Assembly: GCA_009801085.1 (NCBI GenBank)
Contig: VNWV01000007.1
Span: forward strand, 1,674,001-1,738,000
Direction of reading: 5' to 3'
Source of the DNA: Lasiodiplodia sp. COLG20
Lineage: Eukaryota; Ascomycota; Dothideomycetes; Botryosphaeriales; Botryosphaeriaceae
Length of the DNA: 64,000 bases
Below the pieces are notes generated by a model, which was given only the letters and a program-made list of their open reading frames with translations, was not told the DNA's origin and ran no database searches. Shown here one piece after another: positions 23,090 through 35,321 of the stretch; position 1 is the stretch's first letter; each line of letters opens with the position of its first letter. Both the position numbers and the translations under genes were made by a program.

Positions 23090-26000
23090 ATGGCTGGCGT
23101 CACGTCCATCGCTGAGGTCGAAGCCCTCGTCAAGCGCCTGTACCAACCTGGAGATCCTGCAACCATCAGCCAGATAGAAAAAGACCTTCAGCAACTTCAA
23201 AGGTCTCCTCAAGCATGGCAAATCGCCGACGCTCTGCTCGGAAGCAGCGACGTCAACGTACGATTTTTTGGCGCTTTGACATTTACAGTCAAGTTGACCT
23301 CTGATCCCCAATCTCTCGACGAAGACGCTGCCAATGAGCTCCTCTTCAGGCTGATCGGGTGGCTTGTGAAGCTTGTTTCTGAGGGCGAAAAGGACCTTGT
23401 GACACGGAAGCTTTGCACTACCTTGGTCCAGTTCTTTCTCAACGGCAACGTGACCTGGAACCATTGTGCACGCCAGCTTGTGTGTTCTTTCGTGAAGGGT
23501 GAGGCCATCTTGACAAGTGACCTTGAGCACTATCCGCCGACCAATCAACTCATTGGCGGCTTGGCGGTCCCCCAAGTCGTTACCCTTCTCTGGTTCGGAA
23601 GCAACCTGGTGGAGGAATCAAAGAGGACGACATATGGCGCCAGCGTCCTAGCCAAGATTGAAGGCCGTATCGAGGAGAATACTGAGGAATTTGTCTCCAT
23701 CATACACCACGCTATCCAATATGCGGGACCATCTTCAGACAGGATGCACGAAGAGGGCATGGGCTGCATGGTTGAATGGGCTTACTTTATTACCCGGACA
23801 AAGAGCGAAGCGGAAGATGTAGTCCGACGCAAGAAGCTCATCCAATCTCTCATCATTCCAGCAGTGCATTGCATGCACGCTGACCCGGAAAATTCCTCCG
23901 AGGGTTTCGCAGACCTTCTGAGGAAGAGGGGAGACATGTTGTTTGAAGCAGAGCACATCCAGCTCATTCACAACTTGATCACCAGCCCGTGGGGTGCGCA
24001 GCAAATGAGCAGTTTGCTCGAAGGAGATCCTGAAGCGGACGCATTCCTCACCCTGCTGCTTGCTTTCTGTGCCGCTATCCTGGATCGCTTGTTGGCTGGC
24101 CCCGATGACTGGCAAAACCTCCTGGGTAAGTCCTGACCAACCCCTCTTCACTTTTTTGATAGGCTCAAAAGCGAGCAATAAGAACGGCTACTTTTCATCT
24201 ACACGAAGGATGATAGTAGTCATACTAGACCTGTGCTAACGACTTTACAGTTCTGATGCACCAAATTCTCAAAGTTCCCGGCTATCCCATAGAAGACGAG
24301 AGTGCCTCTGTGCAGGCGCTCGAGTTTTGGGGTAACGTCGCTAGCGAAATGTCTGATCCCATTGATGATGAGATTGTCTTCTCGCCCGTTATGAAGACTC
24401 ACCTGCTCCAAGCGGCAGAAGAATACTGGCAGAAAATCCATATCCCGCCACCCGAGGGCTTGAAACAGTGGGACAGCGACACGGTCAAGGCGTTTGCTTC
24501 GTTTCGGACTGATGTGATGGACTTCCTCGGCGACACATTCCGCGTGTGTGGAGAGGAGATCCTGAGCGGGTTCGTTGGAATTGCTCTTAACAGCATCAAG
24601 GAGCGAGACTGGATAAAAGTTGAGGCCTCCCTTTTCTGTGTCAAGTCGATGTCCGAAGACGCCGCTAGGAGGAAACTCTGCCAGGATACTCTATCGCAAC
24701 TTCTAGGATCTACATTGCTCACGGCAGACGTCTTTGCCCCTGGAGTTCCCACCAAGACAAGGCGTACAGCGGTCGAATTACTTGGCCGCTATGCCGACTT
24801 CTTCATCCAACGCCAAGAGTTCCTTGTGGCACCCCTCAACTCTCTTTTTTCCGCCCTCACTTCACCGGAGACGGCGATACCCTCTGCAAAGGCCATCGCC
24901 TTACTCTGCTCCGCTTGTAGGAAAGCGCTTGTCCCGGAGTTGCCAAATTTCTTGCATGCTTACCAAGCATTCATGGACTCTCCTACTGCGGATAGGTATA
25001 CAAAGGAGAAGGTCATCAATGGCATTTGCTCGATCCTACAGGCAATGCCTTCAGACGAGGAGCGTTGTCAGTACATTGGCTTACTTCTAAGGCACATTGA
25101 GGAAGACGTGCGTAAGTCTCTCGAGTACATGAGTCAAAACATGCCGATAGAGGCAGAGCAAGCAGCTTGCACAGCGCTTCACTGCATTTCTGCGATGGGC
25201 AAGGCTCTCCAGTCTTATGAATCAGAGAAGTTGGGTGTGATTGATCTGGAGGAGGAGGAAGCAGACGTCGCCACCGTGAGTTTCTGGAACACCCAACCCG
25301 CAGGGATTGAACTACAGGAGCGAATCATCAAATGCATAGACATGATGGCACAGTAAGTCCTTTCTAGCATACTTCGACGGTTGAAATTTGACTAAGCGAA
25401 GCAGTGTTTTCGGACAATTCGGCGAAGTCAACGAGGCCATCTGCACCGTTTTCAAGAGCGGGTTTGCCGAGCGGAGACCAGGGCCTCTTGTTCTTCCCCC
25501 GCATGTCTTCGTGAGCTTCGTCCAGCGCTCGACCGCCGAGACGCCACGTCTTACGCTGATTCTCTCAACAATGTGCACCTTCTTGAATGCATACTCCTCG
25601 CAGCTCACGACAGATGCAAGCCCGGTTGCCCAAGCAGCTAGACTGCTCATTGAACACGTCGTGGGTATTATGCAGTCGATCTCAGATCCAGCGACTGAGC
25701 CAGACGTTGCGCACAGTTGCGTGGAAGTGCTGGAGCAGATACTGCGCCAGAACGCCTTAATCCTTCTTGGACAGCCACCGCAGGCCGCTGAGTTCGTTTT
25801 CATGTTCACCATTCGCTGCCTGCAAGGTCCGGATGTTCTGCCAAAGCGCGCTGCGGCTCATTTCTGGGCGTCCTTCGTTACTGCATCAAATGACGCTTCG
25901 TCGCCAGCGAAGATGCCACTCGATCAAGTGTTTGAGGCGCTGGGCGCGATCCTCGTCAAGGTACTTGTGTTCAACATAGCAGGTGAAGCTCAACGCACAA

Positions 26001-26279
26001 GTCTTGAGGAGGTCACGCTTCCGCTACGGCGCATCATCACAAAGCACCCGCGAGTTAGCAGCTGGATAGATGAAGCACTCAGTGCACCAGATTTTCCAGC
26101 TCCAAAGGTCCCTGAGAAGGAGAGGCAGTGGTTCAAGAGGATGGTTATTGCGTAAGTCGTCTTGACGTCTGCCAGACACGTGCGTGAAATGCTAACGGTG
26201 CATCAGGGCTCGCGGTGGCTTGAACACCAAGACCGTCTCGATGAACTTCTGGCAGAAATGCCGAGATTTCCAACGTTAA
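23090..26279 (+). CDS. Importin-13/Kap122-like karyopherin (importin-beta family)
   Basis: Exons 23090-24125, 24251-25352, 25405-26151 and 26207-26279 join in frame to 985 residues, the expected size for an importin-beta superhelix. The family carries cargo through nuclear pores and binds RanGTP with its N-terminal HEAT repeats. The N-terminus (VEALVKRLYQPGDPATISQIEKDLQQLQRSP, given only in part) followed by AWQIADALL and NVRFFGALTFTVKL matches the importin-13/transportin-3/Kap122 branch, and helical repeats continue throughout. The last exon is only 73 bases and ends the protein at KCRDFQR. Assignment to importin-13 rather than transportin-3 is probable, not proven, and cargo cannot be read from sequence. 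Confidence 0.87.
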
Positions 26280-26854
26280 ATACCTATTGGCTTTCTATGC
26301 TCAAGCCAGGATATCGAGAGTTTTGGCTACCTTACTTACTTTTCTCACTTTTTATTTAGATGGAGAGGCGCTTCGGGATACCAGATGGGCTGCATAGGGA
26401 AATTCGGTAGCATTTGCATGCGGGTGGCGAACAGAAGTTTCAAGCGATTGTTTTGATCTGCCTCGAGCCGCTAAGCGTGGTATTCTCGACCATGAGGTGG
26501 CAATAGTGGTTTTGGTTAGCATTGCTCGCTTAGCATTAGATAGGATGTGACAAGAATAGCAGGGGCTTAGAGGATCACTTGATTATGGTATGGGTGGTAC
26601 CAATGCAAATGGTTGTTAACGCGGTTTGCGGCAGCATCCTTTTTATTGAGCAGTTCGTTCTGCACTGCTGCACTGTTGATGGGCTCGCCGCCGTTGTGAG
26701 GGTGGCCCTGGAGGCCATGCGCCAACCCCAAAGCGGCTAGCGTTATCTCGGCCCACAACCGCGAAAACCCACGGCGAAACTCCCGACCTTCGCCAGCGAC
26801 GACAACCACGAACACCCACCATCGACATCGGACGACGCCGCACGAACAGTCAAG
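26280..26854. other. Intergenic region before eL39
   Basis: 3' flank of the importin gene and promoter of the ribosomal protein gene. No coding sequence recognised. Confidence 0.55.
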
Positions 26855-27197
26855 ATGCCGGTACGCGCAGACCCTTGTCAAGCCGCTCGCTGCGGTATGC
26901 TGTCGCCGGACGCCGTGCGCTGACCACGAGCACAACTACAGAGCCAGAAGTCTTTCCGCACCAAGCAGAAGCTTGCGAAGGCGCAGAAGCAGAACCGCCC
27001 CATCCCCCAGTGGATCCGCCTCAGGACCGGCAACACCATCAGGTTCGTCGCACTCGCCGCCGATTCCAAGCAGGACGAATGGACGGCGGAGGAAAGTCGA
27101 CGCAAGCCAGCAGGACAGCAGCGCTGACATTTTTTCACAACCGTACAGGTACAACGCCAAGAGGAGGCACTGGCGCAAGACTCGCATCGGCATCTAA
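26855..27197 (+). CDS. RPL39: 60S ribosomal protein eL39
   Basis: Exons 26855-26860, 26942-27042 and 27149-27197 give 51 residues, exactly the family length. The protein lines the nascent-peptide exit tunnel of the large subunit. The sequence begins [20 protein letters not shown], contains [18 protein letters not shown] and ends [11 protein letters not shown], matching eL39 throughout. The first exon holds only two codons (ATG CCG). The introns are 81 and 106 bases; I looked for C/D-box or H/ACA snoRNA signals in them and saw none. It is too small and split to be seen as an open frame. Confidence 0.98.
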
Positions 27198-27864
27198 GCT
27201 ACTCGCCGACACCCGCTACCTCGACCTCATCCGCTCTCAAGTCGATTTGAAGTCCGGATCAGCGCCTCAGCAACCGACGATGCTCACGTACGATACCTTT
27301 TGACCTTTTTGACACGGGGTTTCGTGGCGGCTGGGCGAAAGTTTTCTTGCAAAAGCAAACATTATGGGTGGATGACCGGTAGTCGTCCGGTGGGGACAAA
27401 AATTCAAGAAACATTCATGAAGTGCTTTCTTCTCTCCTGATGTCGATGGGTGCACATTCTGTCTTTCTTTGCATGATTTTGGGCGCGATGAGGGGGGAAC
27501 ACCTGGATTGTACGCAAGTGCAAATGAAGTAACTTGCCGATCCAACCTATGTTTTATGCTGTCACTTGGAGCATCTGTCCCAGGAAATAACCATTGCCAG
27601 GCTTGACCGGGTTGGCAACTTAAGGCTCGCCTCCCATGCAGCACCATAAGTCCCAAAAGTCGCAGAATGCCCACTATAAATGTTGGGTCTACGCATTCGC
27701 CAAAGCCTAAACCGACTCCTCCGGACCGATACCATCTCTACCTCAAGTTTCTATTCCCACAGCCTCACGGATTTGCCGATCCTCGTTTAGTGTACACGGC
27801 ATACTTCGGTGCCTGGTGGATCACATTAGTACTGACTCATTCCAGCAACCGCGAAACCCCGCTC
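27198..27864. other. Convergent intergenic region, eL39 / NTA1
   Basis: 3' flanks of two facing genes. No gene or repeat seen. Confidence 0.55.
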
Positions 27865-28839
27865 TCAAACAAGACCTGGAATTAGAAGGCTCACATTGTT
27901 CAAATCCACGACCAACAGGTTCTCCTCGCCTCTGCCCAGGATTTCGAAGATCTGGGTGCTCCCGCGGTCGAGCTTGACGACGGTGCTGGTGCCGGCGTAG
28001 ACGGCGCCGCCCTCTACGCCGCAGCGGTTGGCCAGGATGAGGACGACGGGCGGGGCGGACTCGGGACGGTTGCTGAAGTCGGCGAGCGGGTGGAAGCGCT
28101 CCAGCCAGTAGGCGATGGTCTCGTTGTCGGGCTCGGCGCTCTGCTCTGCCAGTTCCTCGGGCGTCAGGCGCGTCAGCCAGGCCATGTTCAGCGCGACGAT
28201 GGGTGAGTTGGCGGCCAAGGCGGCGCGCGCGAACTCGTACGCGTCCCACGGCGCGAGGAACCTGTGCGGGTTGATGTCCATGCAGATGCCCTGTGACGTT
28301 TTATGTGTAAGCTATTTAGGGCTTCTCATTTTGGCCAAATCTGGATTTGATAGTAGGCCTGGGCTGGATTTGGAAAGTGATATATCAATTACCATCGACA
28401 CCTGACCCAGGGTCCCCAGGGTGCCCGAGAAGAAGCCGCGGTCGCCCTCGTGGGCCCACGTCTCGTCGGTGTAGTAGAGAAAGGCCTTGCGGTAGTTGGC
28501 CAGCACGTCGCCGGCGGGCGAGACGGTGACGGTCGAGTTGTAGCGGCGGCCGTCGCCCGCGGCCTCCGGGTAGCCGACGGTAACGTGGCAGCGCAGGCGG
28601 GTGGCGACGTCGACGGCCCACTTGGTCGAGGGCCCCGCGGCCGTCGGCTCGAGGAAGGGCGCGATGGCGTCGAGCGAGGGGAAGTTGTAGCCCGTCAGCG
28701 CCAGCTCCGGCAGCAGCAGCCAGTCCAGCCCCACGGTGCGGCCCTCGCCGATGGCGTCGTCGATGAGCACGTTGGCCTTGGCCATGTTGGTGTGCAGCTG
28801 GCCCACCTCGGGCGCGAACTGCAGGCAGGCGACCTTCAT
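27865..28839 (-). CDS. NTA1: Protein N-terminal amidase (Asn/Gln N-degron)
   Basis: Exons 28839-28393 and 28290-27865 give 290 residues. NTA1 deamidates N-terminal Asn and Gln, turning tertiary destabilising residues into secondary ones for the Arg/N-degron pathway. It is a nitrilase-fold enzyme with a Glu-Lys-Cys triad. The Glu is in LLLPELALTGYNF, the Lys in NYRKAFLYYTDETWA, and the Cys in GICMDINPHRF, the Nta1-specific cysteine motif. The donor at 28392 (ATG|GTAATT) keeps phase 0; another GT a few bases upstream is less likely. At 290 residues it is shorter than yeast Nta1 (457), which has a C-terminal addition, but it contains the whole catalytic domain. Confidence 0.93.
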
Positions 28840-29427
28840 CTTGGCGGGGTGGAATGTGTGGGTGGAGGACGTTCAAGAAGAGAACAGGAATAAGGATAGG
28901 TGCTATGCAAGTTTATCAGAAAATGGATATCAGGTAAAGGGCTCTATCTGTCTGGCAAAAGTTTGAATAGAATACGTAAGAAGTTGAGTGAAAGGGGGAG
29001 GAAAAAAGTTAAAAGAGAAGCTGGAAATGACTGTTGAAGACTGAAGCGCAAATAAATATTGTCAAGTACAACCGGTCTGAAAACATGAAGGAGACGATCA
29101 GCGACGATAAGCAGAAGATGGACCAGCAGGCATGTCACACGTTGTGAGGACACTAGCTGTGGAAAAAGGAAAACTCAAGACACTAGAGGTAGCACGCACC
29201 GGTAACAAGAGAACGAGGCGAGTGGAGGATGGAAGTTGTATGGCGTCACGTGTAAGGCTGGGCCGGGAGGGAAGCGGCATGACGACGTTGATCGACTCAC
29301 CTCTCGCGCACGAGCCCACCAAGCGAACCCAGAGCTCCGCAGAATTCCTTAGCCTTCACCAGCCCTCGCCGCCCTTCGCATCATGGCAACCCGGTAGCGA
29401 CGATAATTCCGTCCCATCTCCGCACCA
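28840..29427. other. Divergent promoter region, NTA1 / COQ8
   Basis: Spacer between two divergent starts. No gene recognised. The right side near 29350-29427 is pyrimidine-rich, as in a 5' leader. Confidence 0.55.
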
Positions 29428-32152
29428 ATGGCTGGAAGACGGCTGCTCGATGCGGCCAAGCTGTTCAATGCGACGCGCGCCGTCGCTAAGCAGCACATAG
29501 CTCTCCGCTCGCACCAGCTTGACGTCTACACTCAAACTTCGTCTCTCGCTAGAGCCGTCAAGGACCAGACTGATCGCGTCACCGTCACTGCTCGCGCCGC
29601 CATTGCCCTGTCGCAACGCTTCAACGAACCTCCGCCGTCCTACACGCGCACCGAAGCCGCTTCGGAAGAGCGCGATGAACACATTCCTCGCAGGAGTACC
29701 GTGAAGGGCGACGATGAGCCGATACAGCAGAAATCCGGGCTGGAGCAGGACCACCACTACGACCGCTCTGAACATAACGCCGTGCACCAACCTCCGCCTG
29801 AGGATGAGCTCGGCGTGACGCAGAAGGAAGCGGACAGGCGACCGTTGCCGGATGGCACAATCCCAGCGGCGGATGCGGAGTTGCGATCTGGTTCAGAGAA
29901 ATTCGACTTCTTCTCATCTCGTCCTACTCCGGAGCCTGCAAAGGCACCGCTTGCGCAAGAGAAGGCAGCTGGCACGGAAAGCGTCCGACCTGTTAGTTCG
30001 TCCGAGTCTACCATACCAATACCTGGAGCGCGGGACCAGCTCTCGTCCGAGGCAGCAAGGCTACGTCAGCGGGAATCAGAATCACAAATTCCTGGAAGGT
30101 CGGCTGATTCCGAAGGCAATCTGACGACTGAGCCGAACGCAGACGTTTTCCAGTTTCGCTCAGGCAAGACGAGCCCTGAACTCTCGTCTCTGCCCCGAGT
30201 CAAGGTTCCCAAGGTTGCCGAAACGGTGCAAGGATCAGTCGAGGAGGTTGACGACGGTGCAATCAATGCCGAGGTCTACTATTCTGCGGAGAGGCATGGC
30301 GAGCAGGAACCGGTACCCAAGCAACAGGCTATTCCTGAGCAGGACGAGGTTCCTGAGGGCATCAACCTAGACGTATTCCATTCTCCCCGCGTGGCGCGTA
30401 TGCTTGGCGCAAGGAAGCCAGGACTGGACCGCCACAAGGAATTGGAAATGAAGTTTGCTCGCCGGACCCCCATCGATCATACCAAACTCGCGGAGGGAAA
30501 AGACCAAGACACGTTCAATGTGCGTGACTCTGAAGCAACAGATCCCGCGCCTCCGCCGCAGCCTGCCAAGGCAACGGAGCGGAAAGATTCTCATGCAAGA
30601 GATGAGGACATCCAAAATCTGGCAAAGGAAATTGCGAAGGATGCCGCAAACGCTCCTTCGACAGCAGAGGTATTTCCAGATATACTTCGTAAGGCCGAGC
30701 GCGGACCGGCTGACACTCGGCAGATTCCACCAGAAATAAGCTCCAATACCGAGAGGGCTGCTTACCAATTGAGAGAGTCCCGTGTCCCCTCGTCTCGGTT
30801 TGGCAGAATTTGGCAATACGCCGGTCTTGGAACCAGCATGGCGTTTGGAGCCGTTGGCGAAAGCTTGCGTCGGGTTACCGGCGGAGCGGCGACGGGTGCT
30901 TCGTTAATGCTTAGTGCTGGAAACATGGAACGGCTTGTGGCCAAGCTCTCGCGAATGCGTGGCGCAGCTCTTAAGCTTGGCCAAATGATCAGCTTTCAAG
31001 GTGAGTCATGGCAAGCGCAAAAATCATCAAATGGCTGACTTGGAGTCAGACATCAAAATGCTTCCTCCTCAGATCCATGATGTTCTGCAAAGGGTCCAGG
31101 ACAGTGCAGACTACATGCCTGCATCTCAGCGCAATAAGGTGCTCGCGCGCAATCTCGGCAGCGACTGGAAAGACTTGTTCGAATCTTTCGAAGACGTTCC
31201 GATAGCAGCAGCATCTATTGGCCAAGTGCATAAGGCTGTGCTGAAATCGACCGGCAAGGCTGTGGCGGTGAAGGTGCAATATCCGGGCGTTGCCAACTCG
31301 ATTGACTCGGATCTGAGCAACCTCTCGCTTCTTTTGACGGCATCGCGGCTTTTGCCGAAGGGCCTGTTCCTCGACAAGACGATTGCCAACGCGCGCACGG
31401 AGCTTGGCTGGGAATGCGATTACGTTCGCGAAGCTGAGTGCCAGGAGCGTTTCAGGAAACTGCTTGCTGACGAAACGGAGACATTCAGGGTCCCGGCCGT
31501 GGTGGCCGAGGCTTCGGGCAAAGAGGTGCTGACGGCGGAACTGATGTCCGGAAAGGGCGTCACCAAGCTGTCTTCAATCAGTCAGGAGGAGAGGGACTGG
31601 ATCGGCACACACATTCTGCGGCTGTGTCTGCGCGAGCTGGTCGAGTTCCGATTCATGCAGACGGACCCCAACTGGACAAACTTTCTGTACAACGCCCAGG
31701 ACAAGAAGATCGAGCTGCTCGACTTCGGGGCCTCCCGCGACTACCCGCTGGAATTCACCGAGCCGTATGTCAACGTGCTCATGGCTGCGTCCCGCAACGA
31801 TCGCGACATCATCCGCGATCTCTCGATCCAGCTCGGCTATCTTACCGGCGCAGAGTCGTCGGCCATGCTGAACGCGCACATCGATTCGGTCCTCACGCTG
31901 GCAGAGCCGTTCAAGGCGGACAGCCCTGCGGTGTACGACTTCAGGGACCAGACCATCACCGACAGAGTGCGCAGCTTCATCCCCACCATGGTCCGAGAGC
32001 GGCTCGCACCGCCGCCCGAAGAGACGTACTCGCTGCACCGCAAATTGAGCGGTGCTTTCCTGCTGTGTGCTCGACTGGGCAGCAGGGTGCCGTGCCGGGC
32101 GCTGTTCGAAGACGCGATTCGAAAGCACGAGGAGATGAAGAAGCGCGTCTAG
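29428..32152 (+). CDS. COQ8: COQ8/ABC1 (UbiB) atypical kinase, ubiquinone biosynthesis
   Basis: Exons 29428-31000 and 31050-32152 give 891 residues. COQ8 is a mitochondrial inner-membrane ATPase/kinase-like protein that supports the coenzyme Q biosynthetic complex. The UbiB hallmarks are present: KxGQ in ALKLGQMISFQD (Lys516), which lies across the intron; the Ala-rich loop AAASIGQVHKA in place of the glycine loop; the lysine in AVAVKVQYPG; the catalytic-loop segment TDPNWTNFLYN; and LDFGASRDY (Asp749). The first 480 residues or so are a low-complexity, Pro/Glu/Ser-rich region apart from the extreme N-terminus, which is helical and basic. Yeast Coq8 is about 500 residues, so the protein is nearly doubled. 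A mitochondrial targeting role for residues 1-40 is inferred. Confidence 0.95.
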
Positions 32153-33364
32153 AACAGAAGATTAGGGTATGTAAGCCTTGCCATGTGTAATAATAGCAGC
32201 ATTATCAACTCTGGACTTCGTCACAGTTGGCGCCAAGGGCAAGCGTGTGATGGAAAAGGGCGTTGGGCAAGCTGGCAATGTACTGCGGCACATGAGCAGT
32301 GTTCGGGGTACCTGACCCCGATCAATACGGGATCCTCGTTGCGAAGGTGATCCTTGCAGCAAGGCAGATCGGCGGAGGACGGCGCGAGGCCGGTTCTCGT
32401 GAGCTCGCTCGTGGGCGTCGACATGACTCTTGGGCTTGGCGTCCAGGCTCTCCGTCAGCGCATGCGCGGCCTCTCAGTTTCAGCTTGAGGGAGGCAGCCA
32501 CAACGCTCATTGGCATATGCGCATGAAGGTGCCGACGTATCACCGACCGTGCCTGAGTCGAGGACGGCCCGGGAGCCGAGATATGCTGCTTCCCCGGTCC
32601 CGACCCGTTCGCGAGTGGCTGGCAGCTTCCGTTTCATCAGAGGATTCCGTATCAAGCAAGGCACCACGCACCACCGACTCATGAACCCTTTGCCCAAAGC
32701 AATCCCTCCCAAGCTCCGGAACCGTCTCCCCCCGCGCCATGACTGGTGGAACTCCCCCCAGGCGAACGCCAACCCCTGCCCCCCACTGTACCTACGCCCT
32801 AGTTGCCCTTTCCTTGTTGTCTCAACCTCCCACTGCAACATCATGCCAGGCACACGCCGGAAAAGAATACTGGCGCGTCGGCCGAGCTGCCCGCCGCCAT
32901 TCACATATTTGGAATGTCCCATACATATCACAGACCCCATCGCAGTCTTTCATTTGAATACGTGCCTGCAGCCCCGTTAGAACCGCCTGTTATCCCCACC
33001 GCTCATGCTAGTGCGGCTTACTGCACCTGTCTAAGTGTCTAGTCGGCAATCTTTCGCGCTATCGCCGAAACTCCATGTGCGGCTCTTTGTGAGCTTTGGG
33101 CGCCGAATTACTCGTATTCCACTCTATTGTGGTGACTACTATCTCTTGAAAAATTTCTCTTACATCCCTCGTGGGGCAGGCTAATCTTTCGTCCTCCTTT
33201 TGCCCTGCGCCTTATACTGCGCCTTACGGATCGCCGTTGCGCCTTCTCTCATCTCCCGTCCTTTTGTTTCCCATCCGGTCAGCCGCACACCAATGCTTCC
33301 GCAGGTTCGTGTCGGCTTGCCAGTACTGAAGTCTCTCAATCCTTGAGACGACGCTGTCGTCGTG
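32153..33364. other. Intergenic region between COQ8 and the rhodopsin-domain gene
   Basis: 1.2 kb with several frames of 60-160 codons on both strands, none with motifs or convincing splice context. Pyrimidine-rich blocks occur at about 32700-32850 and 33180-33300, the latter probably the leader of the next gene. Confidence 0.5.
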
Positions 33365-35321
33365 ATGTCATATAATGAGGTGTGTTGGAAACGTCTCGAT
33401 TATCCATGTGAATTGTACAGTTGACCACAGTTGCAGTCAAACGCGTCTTCTGTGATAACATGCAGTATCGCGTGTACCGTCATTGTAGTCGTCATCGTGA
33501 CGCTACGCTTGTACACGAGAATTCTTCTCGTGATGGGCATGGGATCCGATGATTGTGAGATCGCCCTGCTTGTTTGATTCAAACGCTGGAGTGCTGATGC
33601 AATCGGTGTCAGATTCGCTGATAATTGGCGTTGCATCATGGCTCGCCATGATGGTGCTTTTCACGGTAAATTCAAAACCAACCCCCTCTACGAAAGCGGA
33701 CTGCATTACTGAGGCTTGACCCTAGATCGGCCCCCAGTACGGCTTAGGCACACACATTGACGACGTCGACCCCGACGATCAGACCATGTTCATCCGCGTG
33801 ATGGTGGCGGGTGCTACACTGTACAACACGGTTATGCTGGCCTGCAAGCTCTCCATCCTGCTGCTATACCGCCGACTCTTCCCCATCGAGGACTTCAACA
33901 AACGCTGGTGGTGCACCACCATCTTCACCATCAGCTATTCGCTCGTTATTGCCATCGCATCGGCTTTCGGTTGGACGCTCGTCAATACGAAATGGTAAGA
34001 GACGTTTCTCTTCCGCTCCGGCTATTGTACCCCTTATTTGGATTCCGTGGCTTTTTACTAAGTATGCTATAGGCATGCCAATGAAACCGGGGACAAATCC
34101 CCTGCAAAATGGGCATTCTACGTTGCAAACACTGCCTTCAACCTCATCAGTACGCCTTGACCCATCCCATGTAGATATGCTACGAAGCGGCGTAGCTCTC
34201 AACTAGTATTAATCAGCAAACACGTAGGTGACATTTTGATCCTGATACTACCCATTCCTATCATCTGGAATCTTTCGCTCGAATTTAGACAAAAATTCAC
34301 GATATGTATATTATTTTCACTTGGATCTGCGTAAGTCGATGGGTCTTTCTTTCTTTTCTTCGCTATAAAGTCTATGGACTTCTCTCTTGACCTACTTCAG
34401 GGATAGAACAAGGGGCTAATTCAGGTCTACACTTGGCGTCGAAAAGAACGATTATTGTCAGCGCAGTCCGGCTACAGTCAGTCATCTTATATGCGATGGA
34501 TGACGATGGCGACGTAACGTATCAATCGGCCAAGATGGCGATATGGGCGTAAGTCGCCAAAACTAACAACCCCTCTTTTTCAAACAAAGACGCACGCTAA
34601 ACTCCAACTCACCAACAGTCTCGTAGAGACGACGGTCAGCATCGTCTGCGTCTGCGCGCCGACGCTCCGCCCTTTCTTCCGCCGCCACTTCGGCTCCTTC
34701 TTCAGCTGGAGCAGCCGGTACGGCACCGGGTCCGGCTTCAACCTCAGCGGCGACGGGCCCCACCGCTACCCGCATACGACCAACAACAACGATATCGAGA
34801 GCAACAACCGCTCATCACAGTTCATCTCGTACCACTCCTTCCTCCGCTCGACCCGCTCCCACAGCCGCCACATGACGCAATCGAGCATCATCACGTCGCC
34901 GTCGCCCCACCACCACCGCCACCCCTCGTCGTCGTCGCCGGCCATGGGCCAGTCGCTCGAGCTGGGCAACTCCGCGTCGGCGCAGAAAGTGAACGCGCAG
35001 GTCATCGAAGTCATGGTGGACCGCAGCGCGGGGTCGGACAGCGGTGAGACGGCGTCGATGCCGCCATCGGCGGGCTACGTCGAGGACGACGCGCGGAGCA
35101 CGGATCGTATTATCGGTGTGGGGTACGCTCAAGGGGGTGGTAGCAGCAGCGACGTCGAAGCGAGGGCGAGTAGTGCCGACATCGTGCGGCCAGGCAGGGA
35201 TGATGAGCATCTCAGCAGCGGCGGCAGCAGCCACGGGAGAGCGGCACGAAATACGATGTCGGATTTTGATTTTGGAATCCGCGTCGAGACGACCTATGAA
35301 GTTAGGCATGAACCGAAATGA
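33365..35321 (+). CDS. Fungal rhodopsin-domain membrane protein (7-TM, Pth11-like class)
   Basis: Exons 33365-33379, 33431-33554, 33613-33665, 33726-33994, 34073-34149, 34228-34330, 34447-34548 and 34619-35321 join in frame to 481 residues. The seven helices are visible in order: ACTVIVVVIVTLRLY; SLIIGVASWLAMMVLF; TLYNTVMLACKLSILLLY; TIFTISYSLVIAIASAF; the segment AFYVANTAFNLISDILILIL; a sixth helix TICILFSLGSATIIVSAVRL; and LVETTVSIVCVCAPTLRPFF. Family signatures are RLYTRI followed by DDY in the first loop, KLSILLLYRRLFP, and ISDILILILPIPIIWNL. Proteins with this domain include candidate surface receptors in plant pathogens. The last 170 residues form a Ser/His-rich cytosolic tail. The 15-base first exon and the acceptor at 34445-34446 were chosen to keep the family pattern and are the least certain parts. 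Confidence 0.85.

Noticed and set aside
26861..27148. snoRNA hosted in the introns of eL39
   Set aside because: No C/D boxes or H/ACA motifs were visible in either intron.
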